From positions 1 through 38,502 of the forward strand of contig JACPXL010000038.1 of NCBI GenBank assembly GCA_016196555.1: a DNA stretch of 38,502 nt, in the 5' to 3' direction. The notes beneath the pieces are model-generated. The model made no database searches and was not told the origin of the DNA. It saw nothing but the letters and a program-made list of their open reading frames with translations. Position 1 is the first letter of the stretch, and each line of letters begins with the position of its first letter. This document shows, piece by piece, positions 1 through 8,145 of this stretch. A program made the translations under genes and the position numbers. Source of the stretch: Candidatus Omnitrophota bacterium (GTDB lineage Bacteria; Omnitrophota; Omnitrophia; Omnitrophales; Aquincolibacteriaceae).

Positions 1-447
1 ATTCCCATCGATCTCGATCAGGTTTGTGATTTGATTAAAAAGCGCCATGCGCGCGGGAAGACATTCAGTATTATCGCCGTTGCCGAAGGGGCCCATCTAA
101 AAGACCAAGGGTTGGTGGCCAACGACAAATTGGACCAGTTTGGACATATGCGCTTAGGCGGTATCGGGCAATTTATTGGTGCATTAATCGAACAAAGAAC
201 CGGTTATGAAACTCGTGTGACTGTTCTGGGACATATTCAGCGCGGCGGATCACCCTCCGCATTTGACCGGGTTCTTGGTACTAGGTTCGGCGTGAAAGCT
301 GTGGAATTGGTAAAAGCAGAAAAATTTGGCCATATGGTAAGCCTTCAGGGACGCAATATTGTCGATGTCTCTCTTGCCGATGCCATTGGCCAGCTTAAAA
401 CTGTTCCGCCTGAGCTTTACGAAATGGCCCAGCTTTTTTTTGGCTAA
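1..447 (+). CDS. pfkA: 6-phosphofructokinase, C-terminal part (truncated by window start)
   Basis: Frame 1 is open from base 1 (IPIDLDQVCDLIKKRHARGKTFSIIAVAEGA...VTVLGHIQRGGSPSAFDRVLGTRFG); GHIQRGGSPSAFDR is a typical PfkA motif. Confidence 0.9.
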   Translation: MPIDLDQVCDLIKKRHARGKTFSIIAVAEGAHLKDQGLVANDKLDQFGHMRLGGIGQFIGALIEQRTGYETRVTVLGHIQRGGSPSAFDRVLGTRFGVKAVELVKAEKFGHMVSLQGRNIVDVSLADAIGQLKTVPPELYEMAQLFFG

Positions 448-456
448 AGGAATATC

Positions 457-1056
457 ATGGCAAATAAAACAATGACAGCCTCCATCAATGAAAATTTAGA
501 ATCCATTATTAAAGAACATCGCGAAGCGGTGGAGAATAGTTTTACGGACTCTCAGCTCGCGGTTCTTGAGAAGATTTCGCGGGAAATTCTCAAAGCATTT
601 ATGGCAGGCCATAAAATTCTTTTATGCGGGAATGGAGGAAGCGCCGCGGATGCTCAGCATATTGCTGCTGAATTTATTGCGCGCTTCAAACGGGACCGGA
701 AAAGTCTTCCCGCGATTGCTTTGACGACCGATACCTCCATCCTCACGGCCGTGGCAAATGATTATGATTATGAAAAAATCTTTTCCAGGCAGATCGAGGG
801 ATTGGGCAGCAAAGGAGATATTTTGATTGCCATCTCCACCAGCGGAAATTCTAAAAATGTTTTAACTGCGGTAAAACAAGCGCAAAATCAGGGGCTTGTG
901 ACCATTGGTTTTACCGGTCCCGCCGGATCATTGCCCGGGATGGTCGACATTTGCTTTCATTCTCAAACAAAAAAGACTCCTCATATTCAAGAAATTCACA
1001 TCACGGCGCTTCATGCCATTTCGGAAGTCGTTGAAGACGTCCTCTTCGGTTCTTAA
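457..1056 (+). CDS. gmhA: D-sedoheptulose-7-phosphate isomerase (SIS domain)
   Basis: CGNGGSAADAQHIAAEFIARF, ISTSGNSKNVL and IQEIHITALH motifs; ATG start with upstream AGGAA. Confidence 0.9.
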   Translation: MANKTMTASINENLESIIKEHREAVENSFTDSQLAVLEKISREILKAFMAGHKILLCGNGGSAADAQHIAAEFIARFKRDRKSLPAIALTTDTSILTAVANDYDYEKIFSRQIEGLGSKGDILIAISTSGNSKNVLTAVKQAQNQGLVTIGFTGPAGSLPGMVDICFHSQTKKTPHIQEIHITALHAISEVVEDVLFGS

Positions 1057-1558
1057 TCTCAAGCGAAAGATTATCCGCCGTTCCCAAATCCAGGAGCTTG
1101 TCCGGCGTCTTCGCAATACCCGCAAGAGAATCGTTTTCACGAATGGAACTTTTGATTTTATTCATCTCGGCCATATTCGCTATTTGGCCCAGGCAAAAAG
1201 TTTCGGCGATGTTTTAATTGTTGGAGTCAATACGAATGCTTCGGTGAGAAGTTATAAAGGACCGAATCGTCCTATTAATCCGGAAGGAGACCGGATACAA
1301 GTGCTGAGCGCGCTTGAATGTGTCGATTTTGCAGTTTTATTCTCAGAGCCGAGTCCGCTAAAACTCATTTTGGAAATACGTCCTCATGTGCTCGTCAAAG
1401 GTTCGGATTGGAAGAAAAACCAAATTGCGGGTGCGCGTGAAGTTGAATCTTGGGGTGGCAAAGTGAAGCGGATAAAACTTGTTCCTGGACGTTCAACGAC
1501 AAAATTAATCGAAGGAATTAAGGCGAAGCCAACGCTCGAAAAAATCCCCAATGCCTAA
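1013..1558 (+). CDS. D-glycero-beta-D-manno-heptose 1-phosphate adenylyltransferase-like (RfaE2 / HldE C-terminal domain type)
   Basis: VFTNGTFDFIHLGHIRYLAQAK (HxGH nucleotidyltransferase motif) and VKGSDWKKNQI...; start uncertain, overlaps the gmhA 3' end. Confidence 0.85.
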   Translation: MPFRKSLKTSSSVLNLKRKIIRRSQIQELVRRLRNTRKRIVFTNGTFDFIHLGHIRYLAQAKSFGDVLIVGVNTNASVRSYKGPNRPINPEGDRIQVLSALECVDFAVLFSEPSPLKLILEIRPHVLVKGSDWKKNQIAGAREVESWGGKVKRIKLVPGRSTTKLIEGIKAKPTLEKIPNA

Positions 1559-2237
1559 TCGAATGATGGATCCCGCAAAGCCCGCAATTTTTAAAAATTT
1601 CCGCCTTTATGCAGTCACGGATGTTAAATCTCCGGATGAATCCTGGTTTGAAAAAGTCCGCGCTGCTTACGAAGGCGGTGCGGATATTGTGCAGCTGCGC
1701 TCTAAGACCTTATCGGACCGCGAGCTTTATCATTGGGGATTGAAGTTCCGCAAAATTGCCGATGAATTTGGAAAATTATTTTTTGTCAATGATAGGCCCG
1801 ATTTAGCAATTGCAGTATCGGCAGACGGAATTCATGTCGGACAGAATGATTTTTCGACTCATGTTCTGCGGGAAATGTTTCGCCAGGCTGGAGTTTCCAT
1901 GTGGATTGGAAAATCCACCCATAGCATGGATCAAGCTATTGCTGCGGGAGCCGAAGGAGCGGATTATATTGGCGTGGGGCCTGTTTTTTCGACGCCTACA
2001 AAAAAAGATTATATCCCTGTGGGGCTTTCTTTGGTCCGGAATGTGGCGGAAAACTCCGGCATTCCATTTGTTTGTATCGGTGGAATTGATTTAACGAACG
2101 TAGACATGTTGTTAGAAGCCGGTGCGCATAGAATCGCAGTGGTGCGGGCCATTTTTGAGGCGAAAGATGTTTATGAAGCAACCAGAAAATTACGTGCAAG
2201 AATCGAAACCTTCGAAAAGTCCCATGCCGGAGCTTAA
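1551..2237 (+). CDS. thiE: thiamine-phosphate synthase
   Basis: LYAVTD, GADIVQLRSK, FVNDRPDLAIAVSADGIHVGQ, YIGVGPVFSTPTKKD and CIGGI motifs. Confidence 0.88.
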   Translation: MPNRMMDPAKPAIFKNFRLYAVTDVKSPDESWFEKVRAAYEGGADIVQLRSKTLSDRELYHWGLKFRKIADEFGKLFFVNDRPDLAIAVSADGIHVGQNDFSTHVLREMFRQAGVSMWIGKSTHSMDQAIAAGAEGADYIGVGPVFSTPTKKDYIPVGLSLVRNVAENSGIPFVCIGGIDLTNVDMLLEAGAHRIAVVRAIFEAKDVYEATRKLRARIETFEKSHAGA

Positions 2238-3141
2238 TTCACCGCTTGCGGTGGTCGGAACGGTTGCCATTGACGCCGTCAAAACTCCTTTTGGAGCGCG
2301 CGACCGTGTTTTTGGAGGATCGGCCTCTTATTTTTCCTATGCCGCCAGTTTTTTTACGCCGGTCAGTCTTATTGCGGTTGTGGGCCAGGATTTTCCGGAA
2401 GAGTATAGAAAAATTTTAAAAGAACATCCGATTGATCTCAGCCATTTAGAAGTGATTAATGGAAAAACTTTTTCCTGGAAAGGGGAATATGGAACAGACC
2501 TGAATACGGCCCATACTCTCGATACTCAACTCAACGTTTTGCTCGATTTTAAACCGAAGTTAATGTTTAAAACACTTCCCGAATATATTTTTTTAGCCAA
2601 TGTAGATCCTTTAATTCAGGCGGATGTGCTTGATCAATTAGAAAAACCCAAATTGAAATTTGTGGCTTGCGATACCATGAATTTTTGGATTGCCAATAAA
2701 CGCAAAGAAGTTTTGGAAGTGCTGGCTCGAGTGGACGCGGTGGTTTTAAATGACGGCGAAGCGCGCCAGCTTACAGGTGAGCCCAATCTCATTCGTGCAG
2801 GGCAGAAAATCAAAGAATTGGGGCCTGGATACGTCATTATTAAAAAAGGGGAGCATGGTGTTCTGCTTTTTTACGAGAGCCATTTTTGTGCATTGCCAGC
2901 TTATCCTTTGGAAGAAGTTTATGATCCTACCGGAGCGGGGGATACTTTTGCCGGCGGTTTAATGGGGCATTTGGCTTCAACCGGCGATTTGAGTTTTGAG
3001 AATATGAAAAAAGCGATTGCAACAGCCAGCATTCTCGCCTCCTTTACGGTGGAGGATTTTGGGCTTGAAGCACTGCGCCGTATTCAGCGTTCCGACATCG
3101 ATCAGCGCCTCGCCTTATTCCGTAAAATCAGCAGCTTTTAA
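2224..3141 (+). CDS. PfkB-family carbohydrate kinase
   Basis: PLAVVGTVAIDAV...FGGSASYFSYAA and C-terminal DPTGAGDTFAGGLMGHLA; start chosen at ATG 2224, overlapping thiE by 14 bp. Confidence 0.85.
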   Translation: MPELNSPLAVVGTVAIDAVKTPFGARDRVFGGSASYFSYAASFFTPVSLIAVVGQDFPEEYRKILKEHPIDLSHLEVINGKTFSWKGEYGTDLNTAHTLDTQLNVLLDFKPKLMFKTLPEYIFLANVDPLIQADVLDQLEKPKLKFVACDTMNFWIANKRKEVLEVLARVDAVVLNDGEARQLTGEPNLIRAGQKIKELGPGYVIIKKGEHGVLLFYESHFCALPAYPLEEVYDPTGAGDTFAGGLMGHLASTGDLSFENMKKAIATASILASFTVEDFGLEALRRIQRSDIDQRLALFRKISSF

Positions 3142-3148
3142 ACCTCTT

Positions 3149-3219
3149 GCGGGATTAGCATAGTGGTAATGCACGAGCTTCCCAAGCTTGTGAGACGGGT
3201 TCGATTCCCGTATCCCGCT
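3149..3219 (+). tRNA. tRNA-Gly (anticodon CCC)
   Basis: Acceptor GCGGGAT/ATCCCGC, anticodon arm CGAGC-TTCCCAA-GCTTG, T-arm ACGGG-TTCGATT-CCCGT. The encoded CCA is absent directly downstream (TTCGATC follows). Confidence 0.93.
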
Positions 3220-3313
3220 TCGATCTTATGATCGAATGCGGCGCCGTGCGGTTTTAAGGATAACCGTTGCGGCGTTCGATACGGGAATCGATTAGAACTT
3301 CCCGTATCCCGCT
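3201..3313. repeat. palindromic tRNA-derived module: inverted and direct copies of the tRNA-Gly T-arm/acceptor around two nested hairpins
   Basis: TCGATTCCCGTATC (3201-3214) is the reverse complement of 3278-3291; TTCGATC-TTAT-GATCGAA at 3219-3236; CGCCGTGCGGTT/AACCGTTGCGGCG stem at about 3242-3274; third, direct copy TTCCCGTATCCCGCT at 3299-3313 followed by CCA. Confidence 0.8.
3203..3228 (+). repeat. att-like direct repeat, copy 1 (overlaps tRNA-Gly 3' end)
   Basis: 26 bp perfect match to 8549-8574. Confidence 0.85.
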
Positions 3314-3440
3314 CCATTACTTCCGTTTGTGGAAATTAATTTATTGCGACGAGTGATGAAAAGTGATACTCTTTGCGGGTCGGTTTCCTCTTATTTCCGC
3401 CATGACACTTTCATAATTAGCATCTACGGGAGGCTATTGT

Positions 3441-5204
3441 ATGATCCCATCGAAAGAAAAGGAAAGCGTTGTCTTACGGATTGCCGGTGCCGCCGGGGAT
3501 GGTATTGCTTCCTCCGGCGAGGTCTTCGGCAAGATCTGCTCCCGCCTTGGTCTTCACGTCATGGCCTACAACGCCTATCAGTCGGCAATTCGCGGTGGCC
3601 ATGTCTGGCTCCAGCTTCATGTCGGTTCTGAGAAAACGTTAAGCCACGGGGAGGCGCCCGACGTCTTGGTTCTCTTGAATCGTACAAGTCCCGAAGTGCA
3701 CGTGCCGCAAGTGAAAAAAGGCAGCGTGGTTTTCTACAATACCTCCCAAATTCCTTCTGACTTCACAAAAATGCGCCAGGACGTTACCTTTTATGGCATC
3801 CCTTTTCGAGAATTAGTAACGGAGCCCGGCGTCGAAGCGGTGATGGCCAATACCATGCTCCTGGGAGGCGTCGTTGGAATCCTCGGACTCGATCCGAAAA
3901 TCGGCCTTGATTTTATTGCCGATCGTTTCCGAAAAAAAGGTGAACAGGTCATCGGTTTGAATCAGCGTGTCTTCCAAATCGGCATGGATTGGGTGAAGAA
4001 GAATGCAGCACCGCTTAATGTCTCGCTTCATGGCGACGGGAAAAAACGAATGTTTCTGACGGGTAATCACGCGTTCGGCATGGGGCTTCTGGCGGGCGGA
4101 CTCAAATTTTATGCGGGATATCCGATGTCCCCTTCGTCCGGTATTCTGCACTATGTGGCGGCGAAGGCCAAAGCTCATCAAATGATCGTCAAGCAAACGG
4201 AGGACGAGATCGCCGCCGTGAACTTTATTATCGGAGCCGCCCATGCGGGCGTGCGCACTGCGACGGCAACTTCGGGCGGCGGATTTTCACTGATGGTCGA
4301 AGGTGTCGGTCTGGCCGGAATGTTGGAAGAGCCAATTGTCATCATTAATGTTCAGCGCGGCGGGCCTTCCACGGGTATTCCGACCAAACAGGAACAGGGC
4401 GACTTGAATCTTCTGCTCGGTGCCGGGCAAGGAGATTTTCCTCGGATCATCCTTGCGCCTAAAGATACCGAAGACGCCTTTTATACCGCTTGGCGCGCCT
4501 TGAATCTTGCGGAAAAATACCAAACGCCGGTTCTTATCCTCTCCGACCTTTTCCTCTCCGAACATTTCCAAACAGTCGATCCCTTCCGATTTGATTTGCC
4601 GATTGAACGCGGTAAATTGCTTCGATCGGTTAAGGGCGAATACAAACGCTTTCTCATCACCGAAGATGGTATTTCTCCGCGGCTCCTGCCCGGAGCCACG
4701 CAGGGGATGTATTGCTCGGCAAGTGATGAACACGATGAGTCCGGCATTGTGATCAGCGACGTGTTGGCAGGACTTCCGAGTTCGCTCGAAATTCGAAATA
4801 AGATTCATGCAAAGAGGATGAGAAAATTGGACGTGATGCGAAATGAGGATATGCGTCTACCGACCCTCACGGGAGAACCGGAGGCGGAACTCACCCTGAT
4901 GGGTTGGGGTTCGACTTACGATGCGATTGAAGAGGCCTGCCAGTATTTTGCGCACGAGGGAATCGCGGTGAATCACCTCCATTTTACGGATATTTATCCC
5001 CTTCCCATCCAAGGGGTACTCGATATTCTGAATTCCTGTCATGAGATTATCGGTGTGGAGACAAATTATACGTCCCAGATGTGCCGCTTGATCCGTACCG
5101 AGACGGGCTATCATGTTAAAAAGACCGTGAACCGCTATGACGGCGAACCCTTCACCGGCGAAGATATTTATCGCCGGGTGAAAAAAGAGATCATGTATGT
5201 CTGA
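3441..5204 (+). CDS. 2-oxoacid:ferredoxin oxidoreductase, fused gamma-alpha subunit (KorA/PorA-like)
   Basis: N-terminal gamma domain (IAGAAGDGIASSGEVFGK...YNAYQSAIRGGH) fused to alpha domain (GYPMSPSSGILHYVA, QTEDEIAAVNFIIGAAHAGVRTATATSGGGFSLMVEGVGLAGM...NVQRGGPSTGIPTKQEQGDL). RBS GGGAGG upstream. Confidence 0.9.
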   Translation: MIPSKEKESVVLRIAGAAGDGIASSGEVFGKICSRLGLHVMAYNAYQSAIRGGHVWLQLHVGSEKTLSHGEAPDVLVLLNRTSPEVHVPQVKKGSVVFYNTSQIPSDFTKMRQDVTFYGIPFRELVTEPGVEAVMANTMLLGGVVGILGLDPKIGLDFIADRFRKKGEQVIGLNQRVFQIGMDWVKKNAAPLNVSLHGDGKKRMFLTGNHAFGMGLLAGGLKFYAGYPMSPSSGILHYVAAKAKAHQMIVKQTEDEIAAVNFIIGAAHAGVRTATATSGGGFSLMVEGVGLAGMLEEPIVIINVQRGGPSTGIPTKQEQGDLNLLLGAGQGDFPRIILAPKDTEDAFYTAWRALNLAEKYQTPVLILSDLFLSEHFQTVDPFRFDLPIERGKLLRSVKGEYKRFLITEDGISPRLLPGATQGMYCSASDEHDESGIVISDVLAGLPSSLEIRNKIHAKRMRKLDVMRNEDMRLPTLTGEPEAELTLMGWGSTYDAIEEACQYFAHEGIAVNHLHFTDIYPLPIQGVLDILNSCHEIIGVETNYTSQMCRLIRTETGYHVKKTVNRYDGEPFTGEDIYRRVKKEIMYV

Positions 5205-6057
5205 GGCGAAACAGTTCGACAGCGCCACCCATCCGGATTGGTGTCCTGGCTGCGGCGATTTCGGACTGCTTGCCGCACTTAAAAAAGCCTATGCGGGCCT
5301 GAATATTGACCCAAATCAAATGATGACCGTCTCAGGCATTGGTTGTTCCTCGAACCTTCCCGGCTTCATTAATACCTACGGCCTGCACACCTTGCACGGC
5401 CGCTCGCTTCCGATCGCACAAGGCGTTAAGCTTGCCAATCACCGAATGACGGTTGTCGCCGTCGGAGGAGACGGCGACGGTTACGGCATCGGTGTCGGCC
5501 ATCTGGTTCATGCGATGCGGCGCAATATTGACATCACCTATGTCGTGATGAACAACGCCATCTACGGACTCACGACCGGTCAAACATCCCCCACAAGCGG
5601 CCTTGGGATGAAAACCAAGTCCACTCCTTTTGGAAATCCGGAGCTGCCGATCAATCCGCTCACCTTGGCGCTCGGCAGCGGCTGCGGGTTTGTGGCGCGC
5701 GCGTATACAGGACATATTCCGCAGCTGGTCGAGATCCTCCAAAAAGCCGTTCAGCATCAGGGCTTTGCGCTCGTGGACACCTTTAGTCCTTGCGTCACGT
5801 TTAATACGATCAATACACACGAGTTCTACAAAAAAAATACGAAAGACATCAACAAGGCAGGGCATGATGTTTCCGATATCCACGCCGCGTTTCACGAAGC
5901 CATGCGCGAGGATTACATTGCGACCGGCATCTTCTATCAAAATGAACGTCCCTGTTACGAGGAAAGCGAGCGCGAAACACTTGCCAAGCCGCTCGTCGAT
6001 CACGAACTTGGCCTTTCGCTTGATCAGCACAACAAGCTTACTGCCGAGTTCGTCTAA
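5197..6057 (+). CDS. 2-oxoacid:ferredoxin oxidoreductase, beta subunit (TPP-binding)
   Basis: WCPGCGDFGLLAALKKA, GIGCSSNLPGF, HGRSLPIAQGVKLAN, VVAVGGDGDGYGIGVGHLVHAMRRNIDITYVVMNNAIYGLTTGQTSPT; overlaps the alpha subunit by 8 bp. Confidence 0.92.
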   Translation: MSEAKQFDSATHPDWCPGCGDFGLLAALKKAYAGLNIDPNQMMTVSGIGCSSNLPGFINTYGLHTLHGRSLPIAQGVKLANHRMTVVAVGGDGDGYGIGVGHLVHAMRRNIDITYVVMNNAIYGLTTGQTSPTSGLGMKTKSTPFGNPELPINPLTLALGSGCGFVARAYTGHIPQLVEILQKAVQHQGFALVDTFSPCVTFNTINTHEFYKKNTKDINKAGHDVSDIHAAFHEAMREDYIATGIFYQNERPCYEESERETLAKPLVDHELGLSLDQHNKLTAEFV

Positions 6058-6252
6058 TCCACAAAGATCGCCAGGCGTCCTGCAAATCAACAGTGTGGGC
6101 GGTTTCCGTTCGTAGGTTGTCCGCGATTTCAAGCGATTGGCATCTCAAAATGCCTCGCGTGACAGTCCCATAACGTCTAGCCATCGCCGTCAAAGATGAA
6201 ATCACCACGGAGGATTTGAAGAGAACAACACTCAAAGAGGAGGGAAGCCCAC

Positions 6253-6723
6253 ATGATTCCGCCGCGTCTTAAAAAATTCCTCCAGGATCAACAGACCGCT
6301 TATAAAGTCATCCCCCAAAGCCAGATTCCGGACATGCCGCAGGAGAAAGCTAAAGTGGTCATGGTCAAAGCAGCCGGCAAAGATGTCATGGTGGTTTTAC
6401 CTTCCACGGCGGTGCTCGATCCTTTTAAGCTTGGCATTCTTCTGGACATCGAATCCATCCGCTTGGATTCGGATGAAGAGGTCTACAAACTCTTTCCCGA
6501 CTGTGAACCCGATGCGCTTCCTGCGCTGGGTCTTCCTTACGACATTCCATGTTTTATCGACGAGACCTTGCTGGACGGGGAAGAGGTATTCTTCCCCGGT
6601 GGAAATCATGAGGATGCCATTTGCATCAATTCTGACGAGTACTGGCGCGTGGCGCAGGGTGAGGTCGGTGATTTCCGTCAGCGAGGCATTTCGAAGCATT
6701 CAACCTTCGAGAATAATATTTGA
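6253..6723 (+). CDS. YbaK/EbsC-type aminoacyl-tRNA deacylase domain protein
   Basis: MPQEKAKVVMVKAAGKDVMVVLPSTAVLDPFKLG...ALPALGLPYDIPCFIDETLLDGEEVFFPGGNHEDAICIN resembles the YbaK/ProX editing-domain core. Confidence 0.75.
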   Translation: MIPPRLKKFLQDQQTAYKVIPQSQIPDMPQEKAKVVMVKAAGKDVMVVLPSTAVLDPFKLGILLDIESIRLDSDEEVYKLFPDCEPDALPALGLPYDIPCFIDETLLDGEEVFFPGGNHEDAICINSDEYWRVAQGEVGDFRQRGISKHSTFENNI

Positions 6724-6967
6724 TCATGGCGCTTTGACGACAGGGCCTTACAAGGGCGGGTATTGGGAAGTGTTGAAGTGCTTTATCAAAGGTCATCACT
6801 CGCATTCCACAGAATCACGACGTACGGAAGCGCCACCATTAAAGTGGTTTAGAATTGATGTAGCAGAAAACACTGCAAAAATCTTATCGATGGGCGCTCC
6901 CCCCTAAAAATCCTACAGTTGCAAAATAGAATCTCCGGGTGTAAAACACCCCAAGCAGGAGGTTCAA

Positions 6968-7237
6968 ATGTCTGGCAAAAGACTCACCGAAGAGCAGATT
7001 ATTCCCATCTTAAAGAGGCACGAAGCAGGAACCTCGACACAGGATTTGTGCCGGGAAGTGGGCGTTAGTACGGCTACACTTTACAAATGGAAGGCCAAGT
7101 ATGGGGGCTTAGAGATTTCGGATGCCCGCCGTTTGAAAGGCCTGGAAGAAGAGAATCGAAAGCTAAAGAGGCTGGTGGCTGATCAAGCGCTGGAGGATAT
7201 CCAGGCGTATAAGGAAATTGCCCGGGGAAACTTCTAA
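6968..7237 (+). CDS. IS3-family transposase OrfA (HTH protein)
   Basis: LTEEQIIPILKRHEAGTSTQDLCREVGVSTATLYKWKAKYGG...LEEENRKLKRLVADQALE. Confidence 0.92.
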   Translation: MSGKRLTEEQIIPILKRHEAGTSTQDLCREVGVSTATLYKWKAKYGGLEISDARRLKGLEEENRKLKRLVADQALEDIQAYKEIARGNF

Positions 7238-7320
7238 AGCCCAAGAGGCGCCGCAAAGCGGCAGAGCATTTAGTCCGCGATCTTGGGCTTAAAAAAGCAA
7301 AGGCCTCTAAAGTCACGGGG

Positions 7321-8100
7321 ATGGCCAGAAGCGGACATTATTACCAGTTCAAACTGAGGCATGAGGAGTCTGGAATCGTAAACAGGATGAAAGCGTTGAT
7401 CGAGCAGCAAAACACGATTGGGTGCGAGATGATGCATGAGGTCTTGATGCGTGAGGAGTTGCTCAAGAACCACAAAAGGACGGAGCGGATTTACAAGGAA
7501 CAGGGCTTTTCCCTGAAGATCCGTAAGCGGAAGCGCAGGATATCCCAAGTTCGTTTGGAGTTACCCAAAGCAACGAGACCCAATCAGCGGTGGTCAATGG
7601 ATTTTATGCATTGTTCGCTGTGGTCAAGCAGGAAGTTTCGATTACTTTGTCTGATTGGTCAATTCACGAAAGAGTGTCCTGTCATCGAGGTGGATTATTC
7701 TCTGCCTGGATTACGGGTCACGAGAGCCTTGGAGTGGCTTTTGATTACGCGACAAAGACCAGAAGCAATTACGGTGGATAACGGGCCGGAGTTCGCAGGA
7801 AAAGCGCTTGATCAGTGGGCGTACAAAAACAAAGTGAAACTAGATTTCATTCGGCCTGGCAAGCCGGTGGAAAATACTTATGTCGAATCTTTCAATGGCA
7901 AAGTACGGTATGAGTGCTTGAATCAACATTATTTCACAAGCTTAGAAGAAGCAAAAAGAACGATTGAAGCGTGGCGGGTTCGATACAATGAGTTCAGGCC
8001 GCACAAGACCTTAGGCGGCCTCACGCCTCAATCTTTCGCAGCAAAATTTCAGGATCAAAACAACAAACACACCCTGGAAAATTCTACCTTTTCACTGTAG
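7321..8100 (+). CDS. IS3-family transposase OrfB (rve integrase core); probably made as OrfAB by -1 frameshift near 7225-7231
   Basis: DDE residues in WSMDFMH, TVDNGPEF and YVESFNGKVRYECLN; C-terminal YNEFRPHKTLGGLTPQSFA. The same frame is open upstream to the frameshift site. Confidence 0.92.
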   Translation: MARSGHYYQFKLRHEESGIVNRMKALIEQQNTIGCEMMHEVLMREELLKNHKRTERIYKEQGFSLKIRKRKRRISQVRLELPKATRPNQRWSMDFMHCSLWSSRKFRLLCLIGQFTKECPVIEVDYSLPGLRVTRALEWLLITRQRPEAITVDNGPEFAGKALDQWAYKNKVKLDFIRPGKPVENTYVESFNGKVRYECLNQHYFTSLEEAKRTIEAWRVRYNEFRPHKTLGGLTPQSFAAKFQDQNNKHTLENSTFSL

Positions 8101-8145
8101 GACAAATGGGGGGAGCGCCGATGCACACAATATTAAGAGGGGAAA

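Larger units (their letters stand above)
6893..8119 (+). mobile_element. complete IS3-family insertion sequence, 1227 bp
   Basis: Terminal inverted repeats GGCGCTCCCCCC (6893-6904) / GGGGGGAGCGCC (8108-8119), extended by inner TCCTACAGT / ACTGTAGGA; 4-bp target duplication GATG at 6889-6892 and 8120-8123; encodes orfA/orfB. Confidence 0.92.

Noticed and set aside
5332-6132. 266-aa minus-strand ORF
   Set aside because: Lies antisense to the clearly coding OFOR beta gene; no recognizable domain; shadow ORF of GC-rich DNA. The same applies to 3813-4244, 4287-4808, 4857-5228.
6178-6276. Short open stretch AIAVKDEITTEDLKRTTLKEEGSPHDSAAS before the YbaK-like gene
   Set aside because: Looks mildly coding, possibly a decayed BON-type fragment, but it is too short and has an upstream in-frame stop; not supportable.
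6397-6907. ORFs 6383-6907 (+) and 6397-6699 (-) overlapping the YbaK-like gene
   Set aside because: Alternative-frame readings of the YbaK-like gene running into the IS left end; no domain signature. The KWFRIDVAENTAKIL stretch before the IS could be a gene fragment but cannot be assigned.
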